DNA from: Geomonas sp. Red32
GTDB taxonomy: Bacteria > Desulfobacterota > Desulfuromonadia > Geobacterales > Geobacteraceae
Assembly: GCF_023652955.1 (NCBI RefSeq)
Contig: NZ_JAKLOY010000001.1
Coordinates: forward strand, 1,116,001 to 1,180,000
Direction of reading: 5' to 3'
DNA: 64,000 bases
A program made the position numbers and the translations under genes. Below are positions 35,892-43,859 of this stretch, in pieces. The notes below the pieces were generated by a model. It made no database searches. It worked only from the letters and a program-made list of their open reading frames with translations, and was not told the DNA's origin. Numbering within the stretch: position 1 is the first letter of the stretch; the number at the start of each line of letters is the position of its first letter.

Positions 35892-37379
35892 CTAGCTGAC
35901 GGCGACCTCGAACTGCTCCTGATGGAACCCGGGCTTGGCGCGGACGGTGATCCGCTTCTTGAAGTTTTTCTCCAGCTCCTCCAGGCCGCGGCGCTCCTCG
36001 TCGTAGAGAAGGTCGGCCACCTGGGGGTGAACGGTCAGCATCACCTTGGTGCCGCGGATGTCCAGCATCTCCCGGCGGAGCTCCCGGAAGATCTCGTGGC
36101 ATACGGTGATCTTGGACTTCACGTAGCCCCTTCCCTCGCAGTAGGGGCACGGCTCGCACATCATCCTCCCGAGGCTTTCGCGGACCCGCTTCCTGGTCAT
36201 CTCCACGAGGCCCAGCTCGGAGATCTTGAGGATGTTGGTCTTGGACTTGTCGCTTTTCAGCGCCTCCTCCAGAGCACCGTAGACCTTCTCGCGGTTCACC
36301 TCCTTCTCCATGTCGATGAAGTCGATGATGATGATCCCGCCCAGGTTCCTGAGCCGGAGCTGATAGGCGATTTCCTTCACCGCCTCCAGGTTGGTTTTCA
36401 GGATGGTGTCTTCGAGGTTGTGCTTGCCGACGTAGCGCCCGGTGTTCACGTCGATGGCGGTCAGCGCCTCGGTCTGCTCGATGATGATGTAACCGCCGCT
36501 TTTCAGCCAGACCTTCCGGCCGAGCGCCCGGCTGATCTCCACCTCGAGGCCGAAGTGGTCGAAGATCGGCTCCTCATCGTCGTAGAGCTCGATCGAATAC
36601 TTCATCTTCGGCATGAAGGTGCTGATGAACTGCACGATCTTGTCGTGCTCGGGCTTCGAGTCCACCACGATCCGCTCGACCGACTCGGTCAGGATGTCGC
36701 GCACCACCTTCTGGGTCACGTCCAGGTCGGAGTGGATGAGGGTGGGTGCCCCCGCCTTATCCTTCTTCTTGGCGATCTCCTCCCAGAGCTTGGTGAGGTA
36801 GTGGAGGTCGGCGACCAGATCCTCCTCGCTCTTGCCGTCGGAGACGGTACGGACGATGAAGCCCCCTCCGACCGGTTTGATCCGGTCGACGATCTCCTTC
36901 AGGCGCTCGCGCTCCACCTCGTCCTCGATCCGGCGGGAGATCCCCACGTGGTCGACGGTCGGCATGTAGACCAGGTGCCGTCCGGGGAGCGATATGTGGG
37001 CGGTGATGCGGGCCCCTTTGGTGCCGATCGGCTCCTTGGAGATCTGCACCAACAGTTCCTGCCCCTCCTGGAGCAGTTCCTCGATCGGGTGCAGCGGGTG
37101 GGGAACCGGTTCCTCACCCTCGCGCTCGATGAAGGTGTCGTACTCCTCGACCGAGTCGAAGACGTCCGCCACGTAGAGAAAGGCGGCCTTTTCCAGCCCG
37201 ATGTCGACGAATGCCGCCTGCATGCCGGGCAGCACCCTCACGACCCTGCCCTTGTAGATGTTGCCGATGATCCCCTTGACCCTGCTCCTCTCCACGTACA
37301 GCTCCGCAATGGTGCCGTTCTCGATGAGGGCGATACGGGTCTCGTGGGAAGTTGTGTTGATGACCAACTCGTTTCCCAT
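35892..37379 (-). CDS. rng: Ribonuclease G
   Basis: 495 residues. It has an N-terminal S1-type domain (GNIYKGRVVRVLPGMQAAFVDIGL), the DNase-I-like catalytic core with metal-binding aspartates in IIIDFIDM, and the zinc-link CEPCPYCEGRG. It is an endoribonuclease for 16S rRNA 5' maturation and mRNA decay; the long C-terminal scaffold of RNase E is absent. ATG 37379 follows a GGGG-rich leader. It lies 103 bases after the radical SAM gene, a frequent pairing. Confidence 0.97.
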   Translation of the reverse strand: MGNELVINTTSHETRIALIENGTIAELYVERSRVKGIIGNIYKGRVVRVLPGMQAAFVDIGLEKAAFLYVADVFDSVEEYDTFIEREGEEPVPHPLHPIEELLQEGQELLVQISKEPIGTKGARITAHISLPGRHLVYMPTVDHVGISRRIEDEVERERLKEIVDRIKPVGGGFIVRTVSDGKSEEDLVADLHYLTKLWEEIAKKKDKAGAPTLIHSDLDVTQKVVRDILTESVERIVVDSKPEHDKIVQFISTFMPKMKYSIELYDDEEPIFDHFGLEVEISRALGRKVWLKSGGYIIIEQTEALTAIDVNTGRYVGKHNLEDTILKTNLEAVKEIAYQLRLRNLGGIIIIDFIDMEKEVNREKVYGALEEALKSDKSKTNILKISELGLVEMTRKRVRESLGRMMCEPCPYCEGRGYVKSKITVCHEIFRELRREMLDIRGTKVMLTVHPQVADLLYDEERRGLEELEKNFKKRITVRAKPGFHQEQFEVAVS

Positions 37380-37482
37380 ACAAACCCCTTCTACATCTAT
37401 ATTGAAATCAAAAATAAACTATCTGGGAACGAGTCTTGCCGGTTATGCCGGACAAGCTGGGCGCGCCGGGTGGCGGGCCCGG

Positions 37483-39978
37483 CTACTGCTCGTTACTGAA
37501 GAGAACCTCGAGTTTTTCCAGACGGGCGTCTTTCAGCTCGTCCGTGGAGACCCCGAGGATGGCGGCGGCGTATTCGGCAGGCTTGCCGCGGCCGACCACC
37601 ATCTCCAGCGTGTTTCCGCTCCCGGTAAGCTCGGAGAGCTCCTCCCGGAGGTCGAACTCGATCACCTTCCCCTTCTTTTCCCGCCGGAGCGGACACGACG
37701 CGAGCGCCAGGAAGGCTTCCACCTTCTCCTCGATGCCCGTTGCCATCCCTTCCGGCAGGGTCACCCGGTAGCGCACCCGCTCCATAATAACGGAGAGTGA
37801 CGGCGCCTTCAGGCCGATCTCCCGCGCCTCCGCCACCCGCACCCCTTCGGGAAGTGCCGCGTTGAGGGCCGTCTGCAGCTGTTCCGCACTGTATCCCTGC
37901 TCGACCTCGAAGTCCATGTACTCGGCGTACGACTCGACACCTACCGACAGCGCGGTCGCGAAGGAGAACTTCGGGTGGGGATGGAACCCCTGCGAGTACC
38001 TGATGGGAATGCCCGCCCGCCCGACCGCGCGGGTGAAGAGGGTCAGCATTTCCAGGTGGCTCAGGTAACGCATCCTTCCCAGTTTCTCGAAACGGATCCG
38101 GATTCGCTGCCCCTGCTCGCCCGGCTCCTGCCCTGTCTGCTGGCAGGCATAGGTGTCGAAGGCAACCGCCTCGTGAAGTCTCAGTTTGACGGTATCGAAA
38201 TCGCAGACCCCGCAGCCGGTGCAGAAACCGTCCCGGCAATCCGGGGTGGCGGCCTCCACGAGGGCCGCCTGACGCTCGGCCGCCAGGAAGTCGCGAGTGA
38301 CGCCGCAGTCGATGTGATCCCAGGGGAGCGGCTCGTCCAGCTCGCGCCGGCGGTGGTAGAAGCGGGGATCGAGGCCCGTGGCCGCGAACGCCTGGTTCCA
38401 CTTCTCACGGTCGAAATGCTCCCACCAGCCGTCGAAGCGGCAGCCCACCCGGTGCGCCTCCACGAGGAGCTTGCCGAGCCGCCGGTCGCCGCGGGCGAAG
38501 ACACCCTCCATGACGGAAAGGGAGGACTCCTGCCACTTCATGATCAGCTTTTTCTGCCTGAGGGCGCCCCTGAGCCAGCGCTGCTTTTCGACGATCTCCT
38601 CTTCGGAGATCTGCGCCTCCCACTGGAAGGGGGTGTGGGGCTTGGGGACGAAGCTGGAGACGGAGACGTTGACGTCGCCGCCGGAGCCGGCGAACTTACC
38701 TTGCCGCTTCACCTCGCGGGAGAGATCCACGATCCCCTGCAGGTCGTCCATGGTCTCGGTCGGCAGCCCGATCATGTAGTAGAGCTTGATGAGCCGCCAA
38801 CCCGAGCCGAACACCGCCCGGGCGTTGTCCAAGAGGTCTGCTTCGGTGATCCCCTTGTTGATGACGTTCCTCAGCCGCTCGCTCCCCGCCTCGGGGGCCA
38901 GGGTGAAGCCGGTCTTCCTGACCCGCCTGATCTCCTCGGCCATCTCGGGGCTGAGGCTCCCCACCCGCATGGAGGGAAGCGATACCGCCTTCTTCTGTGC
39001 CGCGTAACGGTCCATCAGCCCCTTCAACAGCGGGGTGAGACAGCCGTAGTCGCCGGTGGAGAGCGAGAGGAGGGAAACTTCGTCGTAGCCGGTGTTCTTG
39101 AAGGCCTCTTCGGCGATCTCCAGCACCCGCTCCGGGCTCCGCTCGCGGACGGGGCGGTAGATGTACCCCGCCTGGCAGAAACGGCAGCCGCGCGTGCAGC
39201 CGCGGGAGATCTCCACGCTGACCCGGTCGTGTACCGTCTTCAGGAAAGGAACCACCGGGGCGGTCGGGTAGTAGGCGCTGTCCAGGTCGGCCAGAAAACG
39301 CCGCCGCACACTCCGGTAGCCCGGCTTGAGCGGGGTGATCTCCCTGATCCGCCCGTCGTCCTGGTAGCTCACCTCGAAGAAGCTCGGGACGTAGACCCCC
39401 TCGATGCGGGCCAGCCGTTCCAAAAGCTCCCCCTTGGAGAGCCCCGCCTCTTTGGCGTCCCGCACGCAGGCGGCCAGCTCGATGACCGCCTCTTCGCCGT
39501 CGCCGATCAGGAAGGCGTCGAAGAAGTCGGCCAACGGCTCCGGGTTGTAGGCGCAGGGGCCGCCGCCGATCACCAGCGGGTAGCAGTTGTCGCGCTCCGC
39601 AGCCAGCAGGGGAATCCCGGCCAGGTCGAGCATGTTGAGGATATTGGTGTAGGAAAGCTCGTACTGCAGCGTGAACCCGAGGATATCGGCCGACGCCAGC
39701 GGAAGTTCCCCTTCCAGGGTCGCCAGCGGCCTTTTTTCGGCCCGCAGGATCGCCTCCAGGTCCGGCCACGGGGCATACACCCGCTCCGGGGCGATCCAGG
39801 ATACTTCCTTCAGAACACCGTAGAGCACCTGCAATCCCAGGTGGCTCATCCCTATCTCATATACGTCGGGAAAGGCGAGGACGAAACCGATCCCCTCTCT
39901 CTTCCCGGTTGTGGCACCCATTTCGCCGCCCATGTAGCGGGCAGGCTTCTCAACTGTCAAAAGCAGGTTGTCGCTCAA
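37483..39978 (-). CDS. Radical SAM protein (TIGR03960) fused to DUF2344 domain
   Basis: 831 residues. The N-terminus has a B12-binding-like domain (LAFPDVYEIGMSHLGLQ, GGGPCAYNPEPLADFFDAFLIGDGEE), then a radical SAM core with CTRGCRFCQAG. A cysteine-rich CTGCGVCDF segment precedes a C-terminal ~200-residue DUF2344/TIGR03936 domain (FEKLGRMRYLSHLEML, YSQGFHPHPKFSF). In other genomes these two parts may be separate adjacent genes. The reaction is unknown; the conserved position upstream of rng and rplU suggests an RNA or ribosome modification (inference). The start is TTG 39978, the only one fitting the family N-terminus. Confidence 0.92.
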   Translation of the reverse strand: MSDNLLLTVEKPARYMGGEMGATTGKREGIGFVLAFPDVYEIGMSHLGLQVLYGVLKEVSWIAPERVYAPWPDLEAILRAEKRPLATLEGELPLASADILGFTLQYELSYTNILNMLDLAGIPLLAAERDNCYPLVIGGGPCAYNPEPLADFFDAFLIGDGEEAVIELAACVRDAKEAGLSKGELLERLARIEGVYVPSFFEVSYQDDGRIREITPLKPGYRSVRRRFLADLDSAYYPTAPVVPFLKTVHDRVSVEISRGCTRGCRFCQAGYIYRPVRERSPERVLEIAEEAFKNTGYDEVSLLSLSTGDYGCLTPLLKGLMDRYAAQKKAVSLPSMRVGSLSPEMAEEIRRVRKTGFTLAPEAGSERLRNVINKGITEADLLDNARAVFGSGWRLIKLYYMIGLPTETMDDLQGIVDLSREVKRQGKFAGSGGDVNVSVSSFVPKPHTPFQWEAQISEEEIVEKQRWLRGALRQKKLIMKWQESSLSVMEGVFARGDRRLGKLLVEAHRVGCRFDGWWEHFDREKWNQAFAATGLDPRFYHRRRELDEPLPWDHIDCGVTRDFLAAERQAALVEAATPDCRDGFCTGCGVCDFDTVKLRLHEAVAFDTYACQQTGQEPGEQGQRIRIRFEKLGRMRYLSHLEMLTLFTRAVGRAGIPIRYSQGFHPHPKFSFATALSVGVESYAEYMDFEVEQGYSAEQLQTALNAALPEGVRVAEAREIGLKAPSLSVIMERVRYRVTLPEGMATGIEEKVEAFLALASCPLRREKKGKVIEFDLREELSELTGSGNTLEMVVGRGKPAEYAAAILGVSTDELKDARLEKLEVLFSNEQ

Positions 39979-40218
39979 AAAACCCCCGGATTTCTTTTAC
40001 AATGACCGGCCATAATACCAAATATGCTTCCCCGCTGGCAAGCAATATGGCCCGGGGGCGCGAAGGGAAGCCGACTTGGGCAAATTTATCATGAGTATAC
40101 CGCATTTGAGGTACTCATTGGAGGATTTCGGGTTCTTTGGGCGCGATATGAAGCCCGATTCGGGCATCTCTCTCATGAAAAGTGCAAAGAAACAGGGATT
40201 TGTGACACTCATGAAAAC
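39979..40218. other. Upstream region of the Lys-rich protein gene
   Basis: Contains GCCCGATTCGGGC (40153-40165), a 13-base palindrome about 55 bases before the -24 box, placed like an enhancer site for a sigma-54 activator. Short open frames here have no ribosome sites or family resemblance. Confidence 0.4.
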
Positions 40219-40235
40219 TTGGCACGTCGCGTGCT
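40219..40235 (+). promoter_or_regulatory. Sigma-54 (-24/-12) promoter
   Basis: TTGGCACGTCGCGTGCT has GG (40221-40222) and GC (40233-40234) exactly ten bases apart. It matches TGGCACG-N4-TTGC except for one base in the -12 box. It lies 40 bases before ATG 40275. Confidence 0.7.
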
Positions 40236-40274
40236 ACTGGAAAACTATCAAACATTTCTCAAAGGAGTTTCAAA

Positions 40275-40523
40275 ATGAAAAAAGTTCTGTCCTCCGTAGT
40301 TGCCGCTCTCGTTGCTGTTGCTTTCGCTGGTGTTGTTTTCGCTGCTGACGCTGCTCCGGCTGCTGCTCCGGCTGCTGAGAAAAAAGACGAGAAAGCTGAG
40401 AAGAAAGCTCCGGCTAAGAAAGCTAAAAAAGCAAAGAAAGCAAAAAAAGCCAAGAAAGCCGAGAAAAAAGCTGAGAAGAAAGAAGAAGCTCCGGCTGCTC
40501 CGGCCGCTCCGGCTGCAAAGTAA
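40275..40523 (+). CDS. Exported Lys/Ala/Pro-rich small protein
   Basis: 82 residues. A Sec signal peptide (MKKVLSSVVAALVAVAFAGVVFA) is followed by AADAAPAAAPAAEKKDEKAEKK, a central KKAKKAKKAKKAKKA tract and a PAAPAAPAAK tail. The mature part is low-complexity, strongly basic and histone-H1/AlgP-like in composition, but exported. AAAGGAG precedes the ATG; a clean terminator follows. No family is recognised. Possible roles (inference): a polyanion- or surface-binding periplasmic protein. Confidence 0.85.
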   Translation: MKKVLSSVVAALVAVAFAGVVFAADAAPAAAPAAEKKDEKAEKKAPAKKAKKAKKAKKAKKAEKKAEKKEEAPAAPAAPAAK

Positions 40524-40543
40524 TTCTCTTTCCAGAGAGTTCG

Positions 40544-40578
40544 AAAAGGCCGCATCGAAAGATGCGGCCTTTTTTTTT
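40544..40578 (+). terminator. Terminator of the Lys-rich protein gene
   Basis: AAAAGGCCGCATC-GAAA-GATGCGGCCTTTT, with an eight- to nine-base T run. Confidence 0.92.
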
Positions 40579-40671
40579 GCCCTGCTCCCGCCAACAAAAA
40601 AGGGGGATCAACGATCCCCCTTCCCATTTCCTCTCAGCCGACGGCCGCTACCGGCCCGTTTGGTCAGTTAT

Positions 40672-41049
40672 CTACTCTTTGCGCCACACGTACGGGGGAT
40701 CGATCAGCGGGTCGTAGAACCCGGGCGTCGACACGAAGAAGGTCATCGTCTCGGCCACACCGGAAATCGTCCGTACCAGCGTCATGCCGATACCCTTGAT
40801 GGGACCGACGGCAATCGCTTTGCCGACCCCTTCCTCCTTGGAGGTGTTCACGATCTGTTTCGGGATTTCGAGCCAGCCGGTGGCGATGTTGGCGACCCCG
40901 CGGGCCAGCTTGTTCGCCATCCCGTCGACGACCTCCTGGGCGGAGGCGTTTTCGATGGTCTGGTTTTCCAGCGCTCTCGCCGAAGGTGCGCAGGTCAGCA
41001 GGCAGGCGGCCAGGACCACCGCCGGCAGGGTCAGGCGTGGCATCTTCAT
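40672..41049 (-). CDS. Exported TIGR04073-family protein, second of a pair
   Basis: 125 residues with a signal peptide (LTLPAVVLAACLLTCAPSARA). The mature part carries the family-type core: MANKLARGVANIATGWLEIPKQI, GPIKGIGMTLVRTISGVAETMTFF and a PLIDPPYVW end. TIGR04073 proteins are annotated as exosortase-system-associated; their function is unknown. GGGAGAG precedes ATG 41049, which overlaps the stop region of the preceding paralogue, so the two are coupled. Confidence 0.85.
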   Translation of the reverse strand: MKMPRLTLPAVVLAACLLTCAPSARALENQTIENASAQEVVDGMANKLARGVANIATGWLEIPKQIVNTSKEEGVGKAIAVGPIKGIGMTLVRTISGVAETMTFFVSTPGFYDPLIDPPYVWRKE

Positions 41050-41050
41050 C

Positions 41051-41473
41051 TTACTCTCCCTTGTTCTCGGCACTCTGCTCCGGACTCTGTTCCGGATTCT
41101 TTTGCCGCGGCTCGACCCGCTTCTCGTCCCAGCCCTGCCAGACGAATTCCGGCTGGATCATGGAGTCGTAGTACCCCGGCTGGGGGACGGCGAAGAAGAC
41201 GGTCTCGGTCAGGCCGGTAAATAACCGGTAGAATCCCATCCCGAGCCCCTTGAGAGGCCCGACCACGTACGCGATGCCGCCGCGGTCCCGTGCCATCAGG
41301 TAGGACTGTTTGGGTATCTCCACCACCGAGGTTACCGTGTTGGTCACGCCGCGCACGAGCTTGAACGCCATCTTCTCGGCGATCGCGTCCGGCTGCGGTT
41401 CGTCCAGCGCAAAGGACGGTGTGGCAGCGAGCATGACCAGCAACAGGGGAAACAGCATGGCGTTCCTACGCAT
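41051..41473 (-). CDS. Exported TIGR04073-family protein, first of a pair
   Basis: 140 residues. Signal peptide (NAMLFPLLLVMLAATPSFA). The core MAFKLVRGVTNTVTSVVEIPKQ and GPLKGLGMGFYRLFTGLTETVFF parallels its neighbour, with a longer charged tail (QNPEQSPEQSAENKGE). GGAGGA before ATG 41473 selects this start over the in-frame GTG 41488. A tandem duplication with diverged copies. No exosortase gene is visible in this window. Confidence 0.85.
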   Translation of the reverse strand: MRRNAMLFPLLLVMLAATPSFALDEPQPDAIAEKMAFKLVRGVTNTVTSVVEIPKQSYLMARDRGGIAYVVGPLKGLGMGFYRLFTGLTETVFFAVPQPGYYDSMIQPEFVWQGWDEKRVEPRQKNPEQSPEQSAENKGE

Positions 41474-41500
41474 CGTCTTCCTCCACACGGGTACCTGGCG

Positions 41501-41523
41501 GTTAAAAGCTATGTCCTTTTAAC
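41501..41523. promoter_or_regulatory. Inverted repeat before the TIGR04073 pair
   Basis: GTTAAAAG (41501-41508) and CTTTTAAC (41516-41523) are exact reverse complements around a 7-base spacer, about 28 bases before the start codon. Candidate operator or mRNA hairpin. Confidence 0.45.
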
Positions 41524-41658
41524 ATAGTTGCCCCTCATTGGCAAGCCGCAAGGGTATTTACGGCGGTACGGGCGAGGCGGCTTGAAAGGGGGTAAGCAAG
41601 GCCCCGCTCTCCCGGAGGAATCCGCAGGGGAGGGGAGGGGAGAAGAGCACGGCCTACA

Positions 41659-41700
41659 AAAAGAAACGGCGCGGCCCCCTGCCAAGGGCCGCGCCGTTCC
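41659..41700 (-). terminator. Terminator of the 2-Cys peroxiredoxin gene
   Basis: AACGGCGCGGCCC and GGGCCGCGCCGTT form a 13-bp stem; on the minus strand TTCTTTTTG follows. Confidence 0.8.
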
Positions 41701-41723
41701 AGGAAGAAGGATCCGGACGAAAT

Positions 41724-42332
41724 TTATTTGCCGCTACCGTGAGTTCTCTTCAGGTAGGTTTTTACGCCTTCGTTAGATGCCTTCATAGACTCGTCACCTT
41801 CCTGCCAGTTGGCCGGGCAAACTTCGCCGCCGTGGGTCTCGACGAACTGGAGTGCGTCCAGCATCCTCAGCGCCTCGCTGACGCTCCTGCCGAGCGGGAG
41901 GTCGTTGATGACGGAGTGACGGACGACGCCTTTGGTGTCGATGAGAAACAGGCCGCGCAGGGCGACCGACTCGTTGAGCAGGATCCCGTAGGTACGGGCA
42001 ATATTTTTGTTGAGGTCCTCGACCAGCGGGTACTGGATGTTACCGATGCCGCCGTTGTCGACCGAAGTGTTTTTCCAGGCCAGATGGGTAAAGCGGGAGT
42101 CGATGGACACGCCGATCACTTCGCAGTTTTTCTCCTTGAACTCGGCCAGACGCTTGTTGAAGGCGAGAATCTCGGAAGGGCAGACGAAGGTGAAGTCGAG
42201 CGGGTAGAAGAAGAGCACGACGTACTTCCCCCGGTAGTTGGAAAGGGTCATCTCGGCGAAAGTGTTGTCAGGCATAACGGCCTGGGCGGTAAAGTCGGGA
42301 GCTTCCTTGGTAACCAGGGTGGTAAGGCTCAT
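41724..42332 (-). CDS. Typical 2-Cys peroxiredoxin (AhpC/Prx1 type)
   Basis: 202 residues. The peroxidatic Cys sits in YPLDFTFVCPSE (~51) and the resolving Cys in HGGEVCPANWQ (~172), followed by the C-terminal YLKRTHGSGK tail. It reduces peroxides as dimers or decamers. AAGGAG is close to ATG 42332. Single gene with its own promoter and terminator. Confidence 0.96.
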   Translation of the reverse strand: MSLTTLVTKEAPDFTAQAVMPDNTFAEMTLSNYRGKYVVLFFYPLDFTFVCPSEILAFNKRLAEFKEKNCEVIGVSIDSRFTHLAWKNTSVDNGGIGNIQYPLVEDLNKNIARTYGILLNESVALRGLFLIDTKGVVRHSVINDLPLGRSVSEALRMLDALQFVETHGGEVCPANWQEGDESMKASNEGVKTYLKRTHGSGK

Positions 42333-42373
42333 TCGCTGTCTCCTTTGCTCGGAAATAAGTTCTAATGGGGGAA

Positions 42374-42402
42374 ACTGTACCAGCCTCCTAATACCTTGTC
42401 AA
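42374..42402 (-). promoter_or_regulatory. Promoter of the 2-Cys peroxiredoxin gene
   Basis: Minus strand: TTGACA (42402-42397), 17-base spacer, TACAGT (42379-42374). Confidence 0.65.
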
Positions 42403-42449
42403 TGGAAAAAGACTAAAATTATCTTTTTGGTCCCGAAAACGTTTTGCAC

Positions 42450-42502
42450 GAAAAAAAGGCCGGTTAGCGCCGGCCTGAGAACCCCTCCGTTTCCGGAGGG
42501 GG
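42450..42502 (-). terminator. Terminator region of the ferredoxin-type gene
   Basis: AGGCCGGCGCTAACCGGCCT folds and is followed by TTTTTTT on the minus strand (42450-42477). A second hairpin, CCCCTCC-GTTTCC-GGAGGGG, lies just before it (42482-42501). Confidence 0.75.
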
Positions 42503-42522
42503 AGGAGCGTTTGTGGTGTAGT

Positions 42523-43254
42523 CTACTTCACGTCGCCGCGGATACCGATGGTGATCTCCTTGAAGGGGATCTCTTTACCGGAGGCAGCCAGCGCCTGGCG
42601 GGCGGCCATGACGATGCCGCCGCAGCAGGGGACTTCCATGCGGAGCACGGTGATGGATTTGATGGCCGAGACCCGGAAGAGCTCGGTCAGCTTCTCGCGG
42701 TAGGCGTTGTTGTCGTCGAGCTTGGGGCAGCCGACCACCACGGCCTTGCCGGCCAGGAAATCCCGGTGGTAATCGGCGTAGGCGAAGGGGACGCAGTCGG
42801 CGGTGATCAGGAGGTCGGCATCCTGGAAGTAGGGGGCGGAGACCGGTACCAGGTGCAGCTGGACCGGCCACTGGGCGAGCTGGCTCGGCTGGCTCGCGCC
42901 CGCTGCCGCCGGGGCGGAGGAGGGGGCCGGTGCAAAGGAGGCGACCCGGGAGCCGGGGCAGCCGCCGTGGCCCGCGTGGTGAGGTGCCGGCGCCGGTTTC
43001 GGCTGGGGAGCGGCCTCGGCGTGGAGATGTTTCTCTACCGCCTCCTCGTCGAACTCGTCGGCATCCCGCTCGATGATGGTGATGGCGTCCTGCGGGCAGT
43101 CGCCGAGGCAGGCACCGAGCCCGTCGCAGAGGTTGTCGGCGGCAATCTGGGCCTTGCCGTCGACGATCCTGATGGCGCCCTCGGCGCAGGACGGCACGCA
43201 GAGTCCGCAGCCGTTGCATTTTTCCTGGTCGATATTTACGATTTTCCTGATCAT
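42523..43254 (-). CDS. 4Fe-4S ferredoxin-type protein with C-terminal domain
   Basis: 243 residues. The N-terminal ~65 residues hold a standard cluster motif CNGCGLCVPSC and a second, atypically spaced one (CDGLGACLGDCP). An Ala/Pro/His-rich linker (~80-130) leads to a ~110-residue C-terminal domain with VVVGCPKLDDN and VPCCGG, cysteine pairs suggestive of another metal or redox site. Probably a soluble iron-sulfur oxidoreductase component. Start ATG 43254 (MIRKIVNIDQEKCNGCG). The YgbA_NO-type gene lies 59 bases upstream on the same strand. Confidence 0.85.
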   Translation of the reverse strand: MIRKIVNIDQEKCNGCGLCVPSCAEGAIRIVDGKAQIAADNLCDGLGACLGDCPQDAITIIERDADEFDEEAVEKHLHAEAAPQPKPAPAPHHAGHGGCPGSRVASFAPAPSSAPAAAGASQPSQLAQWPVQLHLVPVSAPYFQDADLLITADCVPFAYADYHRDFLAGKAVVVGCPKLDDNNAYREKLTELFRVSAIKSITVLRMEVPCCGGIVMAARQALAASGKEIPFKEITIGIRGDVK

Positions 43255-43313
43255 CCTGGTCCCCTTGGCTATTTGAAATTAAATGGTGGCGTAAGAAAAA
43301 ATACGATAACGGA

Positions 43314-43667
43314 TCAGAAGAAATAGTGCCACAGGAGATCGAGGCGCCCCCTGAGGAGCAGCCGCCGTCCCGAATAGGCCATGACTTCGCGGATGGCGGC
43401 CCGCTGGCTCTTCCCGTAGCAGTGAATCGGGCAATGCTTGCAGTCGGGCTTGGGGTCGAGCGGACACTTGGCGCGCTTGGTCCGGGCGTAGGCGAGCAGA
43501 TCGTGGCAGCTCGTGCAGAGTTCCCCCTTGCGTGAGCCGTGTTTGCCGCGGCAGTAGAACCCGATGAAAGTCTCGAGGACCTTGATGTCGTTGGCCTCTT
43601 TGGCCGCCCTCCCTGCGGGTTTTTCCCCGCCGGGCGATCCCGCCTGCGCGGGAGATGTCTCATTCAT
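43314..43667 (-). CDS. YgbA_NO-family (nitrous-oxide-stimulated promoter) protein
   Basis: 117 residues. The family core is readable: VLETFIGFYCRGKHG, LCTSCHDLLAYARTKRAKCP, CKHCPIHCYGKSQRAAIREVM and YSGRRLLLRG. The many cysteines suggest metal or Fe-S binding. Relatives are induced by NO or N-oxides in other bacteria. I use ATG 43667 (MNETSP); upstream codons to 43802 look non-coding. The pairing with the ferredoxin-type gene suggests a shared nitrosative or redox stress role (inference). Confidence 0.85.
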   Translation of the reverse strand: MNETSPAQAGSPGGEKPAGRAAKEANDIKVLETFIGFYCRGKHGSRKGELCTSCHDLLAYARTKRAKCPLDPKPDCKHCPIHCYGKSQRAAIREVMAYSGRRLLLRGRLDLLWHYFF

Positions 43668-43859
43668 GGAAGCCACTTTAGTCCTCGGTAAGCACTCAGG
43701 AGATGGCGGTGGCTGTCTGTGACGAGCCGCCGTGCCTTTCCGCGATCTTTCATGATAGTGACCATAACGCCAAAAGTCAGCTAAAAGTATGACTAAAATC
43801 AAGAAAATGCACTCTGCAACCTTTGCCTTTGCCGGTGATCTGTGTTATTTTTGGCGGCA

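Noticed and set aside
40076-40348. 90-codon frame before the Lys-rich protein gene
   Set aside because: It runs through the sigma-54 promoter and into the real gene in another frame.
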